Notes: a model not told the origin generated them from the sequence alone. Shown: positions 9,654 to 17,956, counted from the stretch's first letter. The stretch: 64,000 nt of DNA from Nonomuraea maritima (GCF_900100395.1 NZ_FNFB01000003.1:1-64000), one strand, 5' to 3'. Numbers and translations are program-made.

Positions 9654-10610
9654 TTGTCTGATTTCGCCCTCGCCCTCGACATCGGGGGAACGAAGATCGC
9701 GGCTGCCCTCGTCACTCCCGACGGGAGCATCACCGAGCGCCGGGTGCGGCCGACTGCGGTGTCCATGGACGCCGAGGCGGTGTGGCAGCCCCTGGCCGAG
9801 CTCGTCGCCGAGCTGCGGGCGGCGGCCGGTACGGCTCGGGTGATCGGTGTGGGCGTCGGATCGGCGGGCCCGATCCACCTGCCGGAGGGCTCGATCAGCC
9901 CGGTGAACATCCCCGCCTGGCGTCGCTTCCCGCTGCTGGAGCGGCTGGCCGAGCTGGTCCCCGGGGTGCCCGTACGGCTGGCCGGTGACGGCAGCTGCGC
10001 CGTGGCGGGAGAGCACTGGCGCGGTGCGGGTCAGGGTGTGGACGATCTGCTGGGCATCGTGGTGTCCACCGGTGTGGGCGGCGGACTCATCCAGGCCGGA
10101 CGCCTGGTCGCCGGCCCGACCGGCAACGCCGGTCACCTCGGCCACGTGGTCGTCGACCTCGACGGCGCCCCCTGCCCCTGCGGCGGGCGCGGCTGCGTCG
10201 AGGCGATGAGCAGCGGCCCGAGCATGGTGGAGTGGGCGCTGAAGGCCGGCTGGCAGGCGCCGGTGGCGGCCCCGACCGGGGTGGAGCTCGCCGAGGCCGC
10301 CCGCGCGGGCGACCCGCACGCGAGCGAGGCGTTCCGGCGGTCCGGACGGGCGCTCGCGGCGGGCATCGTCTCCACGGCGGCCATCTGCGACCTGTCCCGG
10401 GTGCTCATCGGCGGCGGCGTCGCGGCCGCGCACGACCTGCTCTTCCCGCCGCTCCGGCAGGCCCTCACCGAGCACGGCAGACTCGACTTCCTGCGCGGCC
10501 TGTCCGTGACGACGGCCAGTCTGGGTAACGCGGCCGGGCTGGTCGGCGCCGCGGCCCTCGTGCTCGTCCCTGAGGCGTACGTCGGCCGTGGAGTCGCCTC
10601 GCTCGCCTGA
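9654..10610 (+). CDS. ROK-family sugar kinase (glucokinase-like)
   Basis: A 318-aa cytoplasmic kinase that phosphorylates a hexose with ATP. It has the ATP-binding D-I-G-G-T-K (9-14), catalytic Asp in A-G-D-G-S-C-A (Asp 112), the S-T-G-V-G-G-G loop (138-144), and the ROK zinc site: His 161 plus Cys 174, Cys 176 and Cys 181 in C-P-C-G-G-R-G-C-V-E. No DNA-binding domain is fused, so it is an enzyme rather than a NagC/Mlc-type repressor. TTG at 9654 was chosen: AGGAG at 9644-9648 fits it and the next Met is far inside. It is divergent from the LacI regulator with a shared operator, so it probably phosphorylates sugar brought in by ChvE-MmsAB. Glucose, N-acetylglucosamine or N-acetylmannosamine are all possible. 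Confidence 0.9.
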   Translation: MSDFALALDIGGTKIAAALVTPDGSITERRVRPTAVSMDAEAVWQPLAELVAELRAAAGTARVIGVGVGSAGPIHLPEGSISPVNIPAWRRFPLLERLAELVPGVPVRLAGDGSCAVAGEHWRGAGQGVDDLLGIVVSTGVGGGLIQAGRLVAGPTGNAGHLGHVVVDLDGAPCPCGGRGCVEAMSSGPSMVEWALKAGWQAPVAAPTGVELAEAARAGDPHASEAFRRSGRALAAGIVSTAAICDLSRVLIGGGVAAAHDLLFPPLRQALTEHGRLDFLRGLSVTTASLGNAAGLVGAAALVLVPEAYVGRGVASLA

Positions 10611-10638
10611 GCCGGCTTGACAACGATGTCAAGCCGGC
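10611..10638 (+). terminator. Hairpin after the ROK gene containing a LacI operator copy
   Basis: A perfect 12-bp stem (arms 10611-10622 and 10627-10638, loop ACGA) beginning 1 nt after the kinase stop codon. The upper part reads TGACAACGATGTCA (10618-10631), matching the LacI operators upstream. There is no T-tail. It may act as terminator, operator, or both. Confidence 0.65.
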
Positions 10639-10644
10639 GGTGAA

Positions 10645-10669
10645 GCCGGGCAGGCGAGGCCTGCCCGGC
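10645..10669. terminator. 11-bp stem hairpin in the convergent ROK/FecCD interval
   Basis: Perfect arms 10645-10655 and 10659-10669 (GCCGGGCAGGC and its complement) with a 3-nt GAG loop, 2 bp from the FecCD stop codon. It probably serves as a terminator for both convergent genes. Confidence 0.65.
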
Positions 10670-10671
10670 GG

Positions 10672-12756
10672 TCAGGCCTCGCGTCGGGCGCGGGCCCGCC
10701 AGAGCAGCCAGACGAAGTACGGCGTCCCGATCAGCGCCGTCACCAGGCCCGCGGGCACCTGGGCCGGTGCGATGACGGTACGGCCCAGGGTGTCGGCGAG
10801 GCTCACCAGCACCGCGCCAAGCAGCGCGGCGACCGGGATCAGCCGGACGTGGTGGGCCCCGATCATGGCGCGGGCGGCGTGCGGGGCCACGAGGCCGACG
10901 AAGCCGATCACCCCGACCGCCGACACCGCCGTCGCGGTGAGCAGCACGGCGCAGGCGAGCGCGGCCAGCCGTACCGGCTCCAGCGGGACGCCGAGGACGC
11001 GGGGGGTGTCCTCGTCCAGGGACAGCAGGTCGAGGTCGCGGCGCAGCCAGGTCAGCAGCGGCACGGTGAGCACGAGCGCCAGCGCGACGGGGATCAGCTG
11101 GACGGGCACGCGGCCGTACGTCGAGCCCGACAGCCAGGTCAGCGCCTTGGCGGTGTTCCAGGGGTCGGACAGCACGATGACCAGCACGGTCGCCGAGGTG
11201 CAGGCCGCCTGCACGCCGACGCCGATGAGCACCAGCCGGTCGGAGCTCAGCCCGCCGCGCCAGGCCAGCCCGTACACCACGGCGAAGGCGACCAGCGCGC
11301 CGCCGCCGGCGACCGCGGACATCGTCCAGACGCCGGCCAGCGGCACGAAGGTGAGCAGCGAGACGGCGGCGACGCCCGCCCCGGCGGTGACGCCCAGCAT
11401 GCCGGGCTCGGCCAGCGGGTTGCGGCAGACGGCCTGCACGGCGGCCCCGGCGACCGCCAGCGCGGCGCCGGCCAGGACGCTCGCGCCGACCCGGGGCCAG
11501 CGCTGGTCCAGCACGAACGTCAGGGCCCGCCCGCTGCGTCCCTGCAGCCAGTTGGCCACGTCGCCCATGAGCAGCCACCTGTCGCCGCCCAGTAGGCCGA
11601 GGACGATCGCGCCCGCCAGCAGCGCGGCGAGGACGGCGACCACGACGAGGAACGCCGCCCGCGACCGGGTGGCGCCCGTACGGACGGCCGGGGGGCGGCG
11701 GGTCGGGCCCGCGTCGCGGTAGCGGCGGGCCAGCCAGATCATCACCGCCGCGCCGAGCACGGTGGTCACCACGCCCGGCGGCACCTCGACACCCGCCTGC
11801 GCGCCCAGCACCGCGCGCAGCGCGATGTCGGAGCCCAGCACCACCAGCACACCGGCCAGCCCCGACAGCGGCACGAGGACGCGGTGCCGGTGCAGCCCAG
11901 GGACGGACGACGGCAGCAGCCGCACGATCACCGGGGCGCACAGCCCGACGAACCCGATCGGCCCGGCGATCGTCACCGCGGCGGCCGACAGCAGCACCGC
12001 GAGGAGGGTGAGCCACAGCCGCAGCCGGCGCACCTTCACGCCGAGCACCGTCGCGGTGTCGTCGCCCAGGCCGAGGATGTCGAGGCGGGGCCCGGCGAGC
12101 ACGGCCGCCGCCAGCGCGACCGCGATCAGCGGCCCGAGCTGCGTGACCGCGTCGAGGTCGCTCTGCACGAGCGAGCCGCTGCCCCAGGCGAACAGGCCGG
12201 TGGTCTCCTCCTCGAACAGGATCATGAGCAGGTTCGTGAGCGAGCTGAGCGCGAGGGCGGTCGCGGAGCCCGCCAGGATCAGCCGGGTGGTCCCCGTCCG
12301 GCCGCCGGCCGACAGCGCCAGCACCAGAGCGGCTGCGGCCAGCCCGCCGAGCAGCGCGAGGCCGCCCGACAGCGGCACCGGCAGGGTCAGGCCGAACGCC
12401 GCCGCCGCGGCGACCGCCGCGTAGGCGCCGGAGCTGACGGCCAGCGTGTCGGGGGAGGCCATCGCGTTGCGGGCGACGGCCTGCAGCAACGCCCCGGCGG
12501 CGCCCAGCGCGACGCCGACGCAGACGCCGGCCAGCAGGCGGGGCAGCCGGGAGGCGAGCAGCACGCGGGCCGCCTCGTCGTCGCCGCCGAACGGGAGCGC
12601 GAGCAGGTCGAGCGCCCCGACCGACGACGTCCCCTGGGTCACGTGCACGGCGGACACCAGCACGGTGGCGGCCAGCGCGACGAGGAAGACCCCGGCCGTG
12701 CCCAGCCGGCGCAGCGGCGTGGCGGGCGGCGCCGGGGTCAGGACGTCGGTGCTCAC
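10672..12756 (-). CDS. Fused FecCD-type siderophore ABC transporter permease (FhuB-like)
   Basis: A 694-aa inner-membrane permease in which two FecCD domains are joined in one chain (about 20-340 and 365-690), as in E. coli FhuB, instead of the usual two genes. Each half has about ten hydrophobic segments and carries family motifs such as R-L-P-R-L-L-A-G-V, A-L-G-A-A-G-A-L-L-Q, G-P-I-G-F-V-G-L and V-A-P-H-A-A-R. It imports a ferric siderophore with the downstream-numbered SBP and ATPase. GTG at 12756 overlaps the binding-protein stop as GTGA. It is the last gene of the iron-box operon. Substrate (hydroxamate or catecholate) cannot be told. Confidence 0.92.
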   Translation of the reverse strand: MSTDVLTPAPPATPLRRLGTAGVFLVALAATVLVSAVHVTQGTSSVGALDLLALPFGGDDEAARVLLASRLPRLLAGVCVGVALGAAGALLQAVARNAMASPDTLAVSSGAYAAVAAAAAFGLTLPVPLSGGLALLGGLAAAALVLALSAGGRTGTTRLILAGSATALALSSLTNLLMILFEEETTGLFAWGSGSLVQSDLDAVTQLGPLIAVALAAAVLAGPRLDILGLGDDTATVLGVKVRRLRLWLTLLAVLLSAAAVTIAGPIGFVGLCAPVIVRLLPSSVPGLHRHRVLVPLSGLAGVLVVLGSDIALRAVLGAQAGVEVPPGVVTTVLGAAVMIWLARRYRDAGPTRRPPAVRTGATRSRAAFLVVVAVLAALLAGAIVLGLLGGDRWLLMGDVANWLQGRSGRALTFVLDQRWPRVGASVLAGAALAVAGAAVQAVCRNPLAEPGMLGVTAGAGVAAVSLLTFVPLAGVWTMSAVAGGGALVAFAVVYGLAWRGGLSSDRLVLIGVGVQAACTSATVLVIVLSDPWNTAKALTWLSGSTYGRVPVQLIPVALALVLTVPLLTWLRRDLDLLSLDEDTPRVLGVPLEPVRLAALACAVLLTATAVSAVGVIGFVGLVAPHAARAMIGAHHVRLIPVAALLGAVLVSLADTLGRTVIAPAQVPAGLVTALIGTPYFVWLLWRARARREA

Positions 12757-13745
12757 CCGGTGTACGCCTTCACGAGGGCGTCGGCGTACTGGCGGCACGA
12801 CAGGGGGCCGCCGAAGGTCCAGATGCCGTTGGGCAGCTTCGTGACCTGCCCCTTCTTCACGAACGGCAGCGACTTCCAGATGGCGTTCGCGGCCAGCCCG
12901 TCGGCGAAGACGTCGACGCCGTCCGAGGCGTTGTAGAACAGCCGGATCGCGGGGTCCTTGAGCGCGGTCAGGCCCTCGACGTCGGTGGCGCCGAGCCCCC
13001 ACTGCGGGTCGACCTCGCCCGTCCAGGCGTTCTTCAGGCCGAGCTCGGTGGCGACGTCGGAGACGAGCGCGCCCTCGCCGAACGGGCGGATCGAGATCGT
13101 GCTGCCCTGCTTCCATCCGTCGGCCATGACGAACGGGCTGCCGGCGGCGCCCGCGGCGGCGATCTTCTGCTTGCTCTCGGCCAGTGCCGCGTCGAAGTCG
13201 GCCAGCTGCTCGGCCGCCTCGTCCGTCCTGCCGACCGCGGTCGCGATCATGTTGAGGTCCTCGCGCATGCGGGCGAGGTTGCGCGAGGCGTCGCTGCCCT
13301 TGGTCACCAGGACCGGCACGAACGCCTCCAGCTGCGGGACCAGCGCCGAGTCGCGCTCGGCCTCCATGATCACGAGGTCGGGCTGCAGCGCGCTGATGGA
13401 GTCGACGCTGGGCTCCTGCCGGTTGCCGACGTCCTTGACGGACGGGTCGAGCTTGACGGCGGTGTTCCAGACGGCGTACCCCTTCACGTCGGCGGCGCCC
13501 ACCGGCATGACGCCGAGCCCGGCGAGCATCTCGGTCTCGCCCCACTCCAGGGTGACGACCCGGGTGGCCGGGCGGTCGAGGGTGATCTGCTTGCCCCGGC
13601 TGTCGGTGACGGTCACGGGCGCCGCCGTCGGGCTCGCGCCGCCGGACGCGGCCGGCTCCGTCGCGGGGGCCGTCACGGGGGCCTCGGTCGTGCCGCAGGC
13701 GGCGAGGAGGACGGCGGCGGTGATGGCCGTCAGGGCAGTGCGCAT
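12753..13745 (-). CDS. Iron-siderophore ABC transporter substrate-binding lipoprotein
   Basis: A 330-aa lipoprotein (signal with L-L-A-A-C, Cys 17 from ATG 13745) of the type III (FecB/FhuD) periplasmic-binding fold. A Thr/Pro/Ala-rich linker (about 18-45) precedes V-T-D-S-R-G-K-Q-I-T-L-D-R-P-A-T-R-V-V, typical of the family. The L-Q-P-D-L-V-I segment and a long connecting helix follow. ATG at 13745 was chosen because AGGAAA lies about 6 nt upstream; ATG at 13760 would give an ATGA overlap with the ATPase stop, so coupling is possible either way. It captures a ferric siderophore for the fused permease. Transcription should be iron-repressed from the box at 14580. Confidence 0.9.
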   Translation of the reverse strand: MRTALTAITAAVLLAACGTTEAPVTAPATEPAASGGASPTAAPVTVTDSRGKQITLDRPATRVVTLEWGETEMLAGLGVMPVGAADVKGYAVWNTAVKLDPSVKDVGNRQEPSVDSISALQPDLVIMEAERDSALVPQLEAFVPVLVTKGSDASRNLARMREDLNMIATAVGRTDEAAEQLADFDAALAESKQKIAAAGAAGSPFVMADGWKQGSTISIRPFGEGALVSDVATELGLKNAWTGEVDPQWGLGATDVEGLTALKDPAIRLFYNASDGVDVFADGLAANAIWKSLPFVKKGQVTKLPNGIWTFGGPLSCRQYADALVKAYTG

Positions 13746-13756
13746 GGTGTTTCCTG

Positions 13757-14575
13757 TCATGTCGTCGCGGGGGTGGTTCTGCTGTGCCGGCCGACCGGCC
13801 GGGTGGCCAAGGCTCCGGTCGCTGCGTCGTGGCTGACCTCGATGCGGATCCCGTACGTCTCGCTGAGCAGGCTCTCGGTGAGCACCTGCGCGGGCGGCCC
13901 GTCCGCGCGGACCCGGCCCCCGTGCAGCAGGACGACGTGGTCGGCGATCTCGGCGGCCTGGTTGAGGTCGTGCAGGACGACGCCGATCGCCACGCCGTGC
14001 TCGTCGGCGAGGTCGCGGACGAGATCCAGCAGCTCCACCTGGTAGCGCAGGTCGAGGAACGTGGTGGGCTCGTCCAGGAGCAGCACGCCGGTGTCCTGGG
14101 CCAGGCAGGTGGCGAGCCAGACGCGTTGCAGCTCGCCGCCCGACAGCTCGTCGACCGGCCGGTCGACCATCGTCGTCACGCCGGTCAGGGCCATCGCCCT
14201 GGCGACCGCCGCGGCGCCGTCGGGGTCTCCGGCTCGCCAGCGCCGCCGGTAGGGGTGGCGGCCGTACCCGACGACGTCGGACACCCGCACGCCGCCCGGC
14301 GTGGGGCGGCTCTGCGTGAGCAGCGTGACGCGCCGGGCGAAGTCGCGCGCCGTGAGAACGGCCGCGTCGGCGCCGCCGGACAGCGTGACGGCGCCGCTGT
14401 CGGGCAGGTGCAGCCGGGCCAGCGCGCGCAGCAGCGTGGACTTGCCGCTGCCGTTCGGGCCCACCAGGGCGGTGACGTGCCCTGGGCGGAGCGTGATGTG
14501 CCCGTCCGTCACCACGGGGGTGCCGTGGTAGCTGAGGCACAGCTCGGCGCCGCGGAGGGCGATCTCCTCGGTCAT
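13757..14575 (-). CDS. Iron-siderophore ABC transporter ATP-binding protein (FecE/FhuC-like)
   Basis: A 272-aa ABC ATPase with Walker A G-P-N-G-S-G-K-S-T (about 39-47), a Q-loop, signature L-S-G-G-E-L-Q-R-V (near 144), Walker B V-L-L-L-D-E-P (near 164) and the switch His in V-L-H-D-L-N-Q. It is the first gene of a three-gene siderophore import operon. ATG at 14575 has no ribosome binding site. TAACCT, 6 nt before it on the minus strand, could be a -10 box of a leaderless transcript, and this box is part of the iron operator, so repressor binding would block transcription directly. Gene order ATPase-SBP-permease is unusual but the operon is complete. Confidence 0.92.
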   Translation of the reverse strand: MTEEIALRGAELCLSYHGTPVVTDGHITLRPGHVTALVGPNGSGKSTLLRALARLHLPDSGAVTLSGGADAAVLTARDFARRVTLLTQSRPTPGGVRVSDVVGYGRHPYRRRWRAGDPDGAAAVARAMALTGVTTMVDRPVDELSGGELQRVWLATCLAQDTGVLLLDEPTTFLDLRYQVELLDLVRDLADEHGVAIGVVLHDLNQAAEIADHVVLLHGGRVRADGPPAQVLTESLLSETYGIRIEVSHDAATGALATRPVGRHSRTTPATT

Positions 14576-14579
14576 GGGC

Positions 14580-14598
14580 TTAGGTTAGCCTAACCTTG
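14580..14598. promoter_or_regulatory. Iron box (DmdR/IdeR-type operator)
   Basis: TTAGGTTAGCCTAACCTTG, with palindromic core AGGTTAG-C-CTAACCT. It matches the actinobacterial DmdR1/IdeR consensus TTAGGTTAGSCTAACCTAA at nearly all positions. It ends 4 bp before the ATPase start codon and overlaps that gene's putative -10 box. Confidence 0.9.
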
Positions 14599-14625
14599 CC
14601 TCTTTGTAGACCCCCTATGGGACTG

Positions 14626-14654
14626 TTGTCGTATGAGTTGGGCACTCGTACGAT
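14626..14654 (+). promoter_or_regulatory. Leaderless promoter of the talarate/galactarate dehydratase gene
   Basis: -35 TTGTCG (14626-14631), 17-nt spacer, -10 TACGAT (14649-14654), then 7 nt to ATG 14662. The spacing places the transcription start at the start codon. Confidence 0.6.
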
Positions 14655-14661
14655 GACTGCC

Positions 14662-15789
14662 ATGGCCTCCGACCGCATCCGCCACGTCTCGCTGTCGTCC
14701 GTCACCCTGCCGCTCGACGTCCCCGTCAGCGACGCCAAGGTGCTGACCGGGCGGCAGCAGCCGATGACGGAGATCGCCTTCCTCTTCGCCGAGCTGTGCA
14801 CCGAGGACGGCCACGGCGGCGTCGGCTTCAGCTACTCCAAGCGGGCGGGCGGCCCGGCGCAGTACGCCCACGCCAAGGAGGTGGCCGAGAACCTGCTCGG
14901 CCAGGACCCGTCCGACATCGGCAAGGTGTACGACACGCTGCTGTGGGCGGGCGCGTCCGTGGGCCGGTCAGGGGTGGCCACCCAGGCGCTGGCCGCGATC
15001 GACATCGCCCTGTGGGACCTCAAGGCCAAGCGGGCCGGCCTGCCGCTGGCCAAGCTCCTCGGCTCCTACCGCGACTCCGTGCGGACGTACAACACCTCGG
15101 GCGGCTTCCTGCACGCGCCGGTCGAGGAGGTCAAGGAGCGCGCCGCGCGCTCCCTGGCGGACGGCATCGGCGGCATCAAGATCAAGATCGGCCAGCCCGA
15201 CATGCGGGAGGACCTGCGGCGGCTCGCGGCCGTGCGCGACCACATCGGCCCCGACACGCCGCTCATGGTGGACGCCAACCAGCAGTGGGACCGGGTGAGC
15301 GCGCTCCGCTTCGGCAGGGCCGTGGAGGAGCTCGGGCTGGTGTGGATCGAGGAGCCCCTCGACGCCTACGACGCCGAGGGCCACGCCCGGCTCGCCGCCG
15401 CACTCGACACCCCGATCGCCACCGGCGAGATGCTCTCCAGCGTCGCCGAGCACGTCAGGCTCATCGAGGCCGGCGCGGCCGACATCCTCCAGCCCGACGC
15501 CCCCCGCGTCGGCGGCATCACCCCGTTCCTGCGTCTCGCCGCCCTCGCCGACCACGCCGGGCTGCAGCTCGCGCCGCACTTCGCCATGGAGATCCACGTC
15601 CACCTCGCCGCCGCCTACCCGCGCGAGCCCTGGGTCGAGCACTTCGAGTGGCTCGACCCGCTGTTCGAGGAGCGGCTGGAGATCCGCGACGGCCGCATGC
15701 TCGTCCCGAGCCGGCCGGGGCTGGGCGTCACCCTGAGCGAGCAGTGCCGCAGGTGGGCCGTGGACGGCGTCGAGTTCGGCAAGCTCTGA
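14662..15789 (+). CDS. Enolase-superfamily sugar-acid dehydratase, L-talarate/galactarate dehydratase-like
   Basis: A 375-aa cytoplasmic enzyme that abstracts the proton alpha to a carboxylate and eliminates water from a hexarate to give a 5-keto-4-deoxy sugar diacid. The C-terminal barrel carries K-I-K-I-G near residue 175 (the K-x-K pair), D-A-N-Q-Q-W (metal Asp), W-I-E-E-P-L (metal Glu), a third metal ligand in T-G-E-M-L, and A-P-H-F-A-M-E-I-H with the acid/base His. This is the layout of the mandelate racemase/TalrD-GalrD subgroup. ATG 14662 was chosen over 14653 because the promoter spacing points to a leaderless start and neither has a ribosome binding site. It opens the hexarate cluster, 26 bp before the GntR gene. 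Which diacid it prefers is inference. Confidence 0.82.
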   Translation: MASDRIRHVSLSSVTLPLDVPVSDAKVLTGRQQPMTEIAFLFAELCTEDGHGGVGFSYSKRAGGPAQYAHAKEVAENLLGQDPSDIGKVYDTLLWAGASVGRSGVATQALAAIDIALWDLKAKRAGLPLAKLLGSYRDSVRTYNTSGGFLHAPVEEVKERAARSLADGIGGIKIKIGQPDMREDLRRLAAVRDHIGPDTPLMVDANQQWDRVSALRFGRAVEELGLVWIEEPLDAYDAEGHARLAAALDTPIATGEMLSSVAEHVRLIEAGAADILQPDAPRVGGITPFLRLAALADHAGLQLAPHFAMEIHVHLAAAYPREPWVEHFEWLDPLFEERLEIRDGRMLVPSRPGLGVTLSEQCRRWAVDGVEFGKL

Positions 15790-15801
15790 ACCCTGGGCCG
15801 G

Positions 15802-15814
15802 TACATTGGCAGGC
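15802..15814 (+). promoter_or_regulatory. Putative -10 box for the GntR gene
   Basis: TACATT (15802-15807) lies 7 nt before GTG 15815, a leaderless arrangement. No clear -35 box and no ribosome binding site. The gene may also be read through from the dehydratase gene. Confidence 0.4.
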
Positions 15815-16555
15815 GTGCCACGCGATCTGAGACCCGGGCCCCGATCAGGGGAGAAGCTCGAGCGTGGCACCGGGCGCGGGCTGGCCCACGAGCTCGTCGA
15901 GCGGCTCAAGGCGCGCATCCTGGCGGGCGAGATCCGGCCCGGTCAGAAGCTGCCCACCGAGTCGCTGCTCATCCAGGAGTTCGGCGTGAGCCGCACGGTG
16001 GTCCGCGAGGCCATCTCCCGGCTCCAGGCGGCGGGGCTCGTCGAGACGTTCCAGGGGCGCGGCTCGTTCGTGCTCGACGTGCCCGCCTCGACGGCCTTCG
16101 CCGTGGAGACGTCCAGGGTCCGCACCCACCGTGACGTCCTCGACATGATCGACTTCCGCATCGGCGTCGAGTCCGAGGCCGCCGGGCTGGCCGCGGAACG
16201 GCGTACGGAGCTGCAGCTCAAGGCCGTCGAGCGGGCGCTGGCCGACCTCGGCCGCTCCGGCGAGCAGCCGGGCCGCGACGTCGAGGCCGACTTCGCCTTC
16301 CACCTCAAGGTCGCGCTGGCCTCGGGCAACCGGCTCTACTCCGACCTGCTCGCCTCGCTCGGCCCCATGATGATCATGCTGCCGCGCACCCGCCTCGGGC
16401 CCGCCTACACCGTCTCCGACGCCACCCACCGCACGCGGGTGGCGCTGGAGCACGAGAACGTCTACCGCGCCATCGCCGACCGTGACCCCGCCGCGGCACG
16501 CGCCGCGATGCGGCTGCACCTGTCCAACTCGCGGGCGCGGCTGCAGGCCCCCTGA
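15815..16555 (+). CDS. GntR-family regulator, FadR subfamily
   Basis: A 246-aa transcription factor. Residues about 20-85 are the GntR winged helix (K-L-P-T-E-S-L-L-I-Q-E-F-G-V-S-R-T-V-V, then G-R-G-S-F-V). Residues 100-240 are an all-helical FCD effector domain with the metal/ligand residues D-x3-F-R (I-D-F-R), D-F-A-F-H and a C-terminal H-L. FCD regulators usually respond to organic or sugar acids and repress adjacent catabolic genes. Placed between the talarate/galactarate dehydratase and the glucarate genes, it most likely senses a hexarate or its 2-keto product. Its stop is 1 bp from that of the convergent glucarate dehydratase, leaving no room for a terminator. GTG 15815 was chosen on promoter spacing. 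Confidence 0.88.
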   Translation: MPRDLRPGPRSGEKLERGTGRGLAHELVERLKARILAGEIRPGQKLPTESLLIQEFGVSRTVVREAISRLQAAGLVETFQGRGSFVLDVPASTAFAVETSRVRTHRDVLDMIDFRIGVESEAAGLAAERRTELQLKAVERALADLGRSGEQPGRDVEADFAFHLKVALASGNRLYSDLLASLGPMMIMLPRTRLGPAYTVSDATHRTRVALEHENVYRAIADRDPAAARAAMRLHLSNSRARLQAP

Positions 16556-16556
16556 G

Positions 16557-17846
16557 TCACCAGCGGGCGGTGTTCGGCGTGAAGCCGGGGACGATCGACC
16601 GCATGTACGCGGTGTCCTCGCGTCCGCGCTGACCGCAGGTGACGTACTGCTCGTGCAGGGCGGCCAGGGCGTCCTCGTCCAGCTCGATCCCGAGCCCCGG
16701 CCCGGTCGGCACGGCCACGCTCCCGTCGCGGAACTCCAGCACGCCCGGCCTGACCACGTCCTCGGTCTTCCACGGGTCGTGGGTGTCGCAGGCGTAGGTG
16801 AGGTTGGGGGTGGCCGCCGCCAGGTGGGTCATCGCCGCGAGGCTGATGCCCAGGTGGGAGTTGGAGTGCATCGACAGCCCGAGCCCGAACGTCTCGCAGA
16901 TGCCGCCCAGCAGCGCCGAGCGCCGCAGCCCGCCCCACAGGTGGTGGTCGGACAGGACCACCTGCACGGCGTCGGCGGCCACCGCCGGCCTGAGATGCTC
17001 GAACGCGATGACGCACATGTTCGTGGCCAGCGGCAGCTCGGTGCGCTCGGCGACCAGGGCCATGCCCTCGATGCCCGGCGTCGGGTCCTCCAGGTACTCG
17101 AGGACGTCCGCGAGCCGCCCGGCCACCTCGATCGAGGTGCCGACCGTCCAGGCGCCGTTCGGGTCGATGCGCAGCGCGTGGCCGGGGAACTCCGCCGCCA
17201 GCGCCTCGACGGTCTCGATCTCGTGGCGGGGCTCGTGCACACCGCCCTTGAGCTTGACGGCGGTGAAGCCGTACTCGGTGACCATGCGCCGCGCCTGGGC
17301 GACCAGCTGCTCGGGCGTGCGGCCCTCACCCCAGTCGTCCTCGCCGTGCCCGGGGTGGCCGGCCCACTTGTAGAACAGGTACGCCGAGTACGGCACCCGC
17401 TCGCGCACCGCCCCGCCCAGCAAGTCGCTCACCGGCCGGCCGAGCGCCTTGCCCTGCAGGTCGAGCAGGGCGACCTCGAAGGGCGCGGCCACGGTGTCGA
17501 CGGCGCTGGAGACCTCCAGCATGCCGCCGAAGCTCGCGCCCGCGCCGCCCGTGGACGCGCCCAGCGCCTCCACCACAACGCGGCGCAGGCCGTTCAGATC
17601 GAACACGTCCGCGCCGGGCAGCGCCGCCGCGACCGCTTCGAGCCGGTCGAGATGCGCCTGGTCGGCGTACGTCTCCCCGAGGCCCACCAGGCCCTCGTCG
17701 GCGTGCACCTGGACCACGGCCCGCAGCACGTACGGCTGGTGCACGCCCACGACGTTGAGCAGCGGCGGGTCGCGGAAGGCCACGGGCGTGACGACGACCC
17801 GGCTGACGCGTCCTGGCAGGTCGTGGGGTGGCCGGGAGGTCGGCAT
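16557..17846 (-). CDS. Glucarate dehydratase-family enzyme (enolase superfamily), copy 1
   Basis: A 429-aa enzyme of the glucarate dehydratase subgroup, predicted to convert D-glucarate (or L-idarate) to 5-dehydro-4-deoxy-D-glucarate. It has V-K-L-K-G-G (the K-x-K bases), D-P-N-G-A-W (metal Asp), L-E-D-P (metal Glu), A-T-N-M-C-V with the metal Asn, and M-H-S-N-S-H-L-G-I-S with the acid/base His. ATG at 17846 follows GAAGGAGAA, a strong ribosome binding site. It is more diverged from E. coli GudD than the copy at 19929 (L-G-I-S and Y-A-C-D-T-H instead of F-D-I-S and T-A-L-D-T-H), so it may use a different diacid. It is divergent from the LysR gene, which probably controls it. Confidence 0.85.
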   Translation of the reverse strand: MPTSRPPHDLPGRVSRVVVTPVAFRDPPLLNVVGVHQPYVLRAVVQVHADEGLVGLGETYADQAHLDRLEAVAAALPGADVFDLNGLRRVVVEALGASTGGAGASFGGMLEVSSAVDTVAAPFEVALLDLQGKALGRPVSDLLGGAVRERVPYSAYLFYKWAGHPGHGEDDWGEGRTPEQLVAQARRMVTEYGFTAVKLKGGVHEPRHEIETVEALAAEFPGHALRIDPNGAWTVGTSIEVAGRLADVLEYLEDPTPGIEGMALVAERTELPLATNMCVIAFEHLRPAVAADAVQVVLSDHHLWGGLRRSALLGGICETFGLGLSMHSNSHLGISLAAMTHLAAATPNLTYACDTHDPWKTEDVVRPGVLEFRDGSVAVPTGPGLGIELDEDALAALHEQYVTCGQRGREDTAYMRSIVPGFTPNTARW

Positions 17847-17927
17847 CGGCGGTTCTCCTTCGCCCGCGGGGCGTCTGTCCGCTCGGACATCAGGGACGTC
17901 GCTCGATGCCTGTCCAGCCCAATTTCG

Positions 17928-17941
17928 GTGTCAAGTGATAC
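17928..17941. promoter_or_regulatory. Candidate LysR-type operator
   Basis: GTGTCA-AG-TGATAC, an imperfect dyad in the 110-bp space between the divergent glucarate dehydratase and LysR genes, 15 bp before the LysR start. It resembles a T-N-A LysR box in length and symmetry. Confidence 0.45.
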
Positions 17942-17956
17942 GGTTTGCGCATCGTG

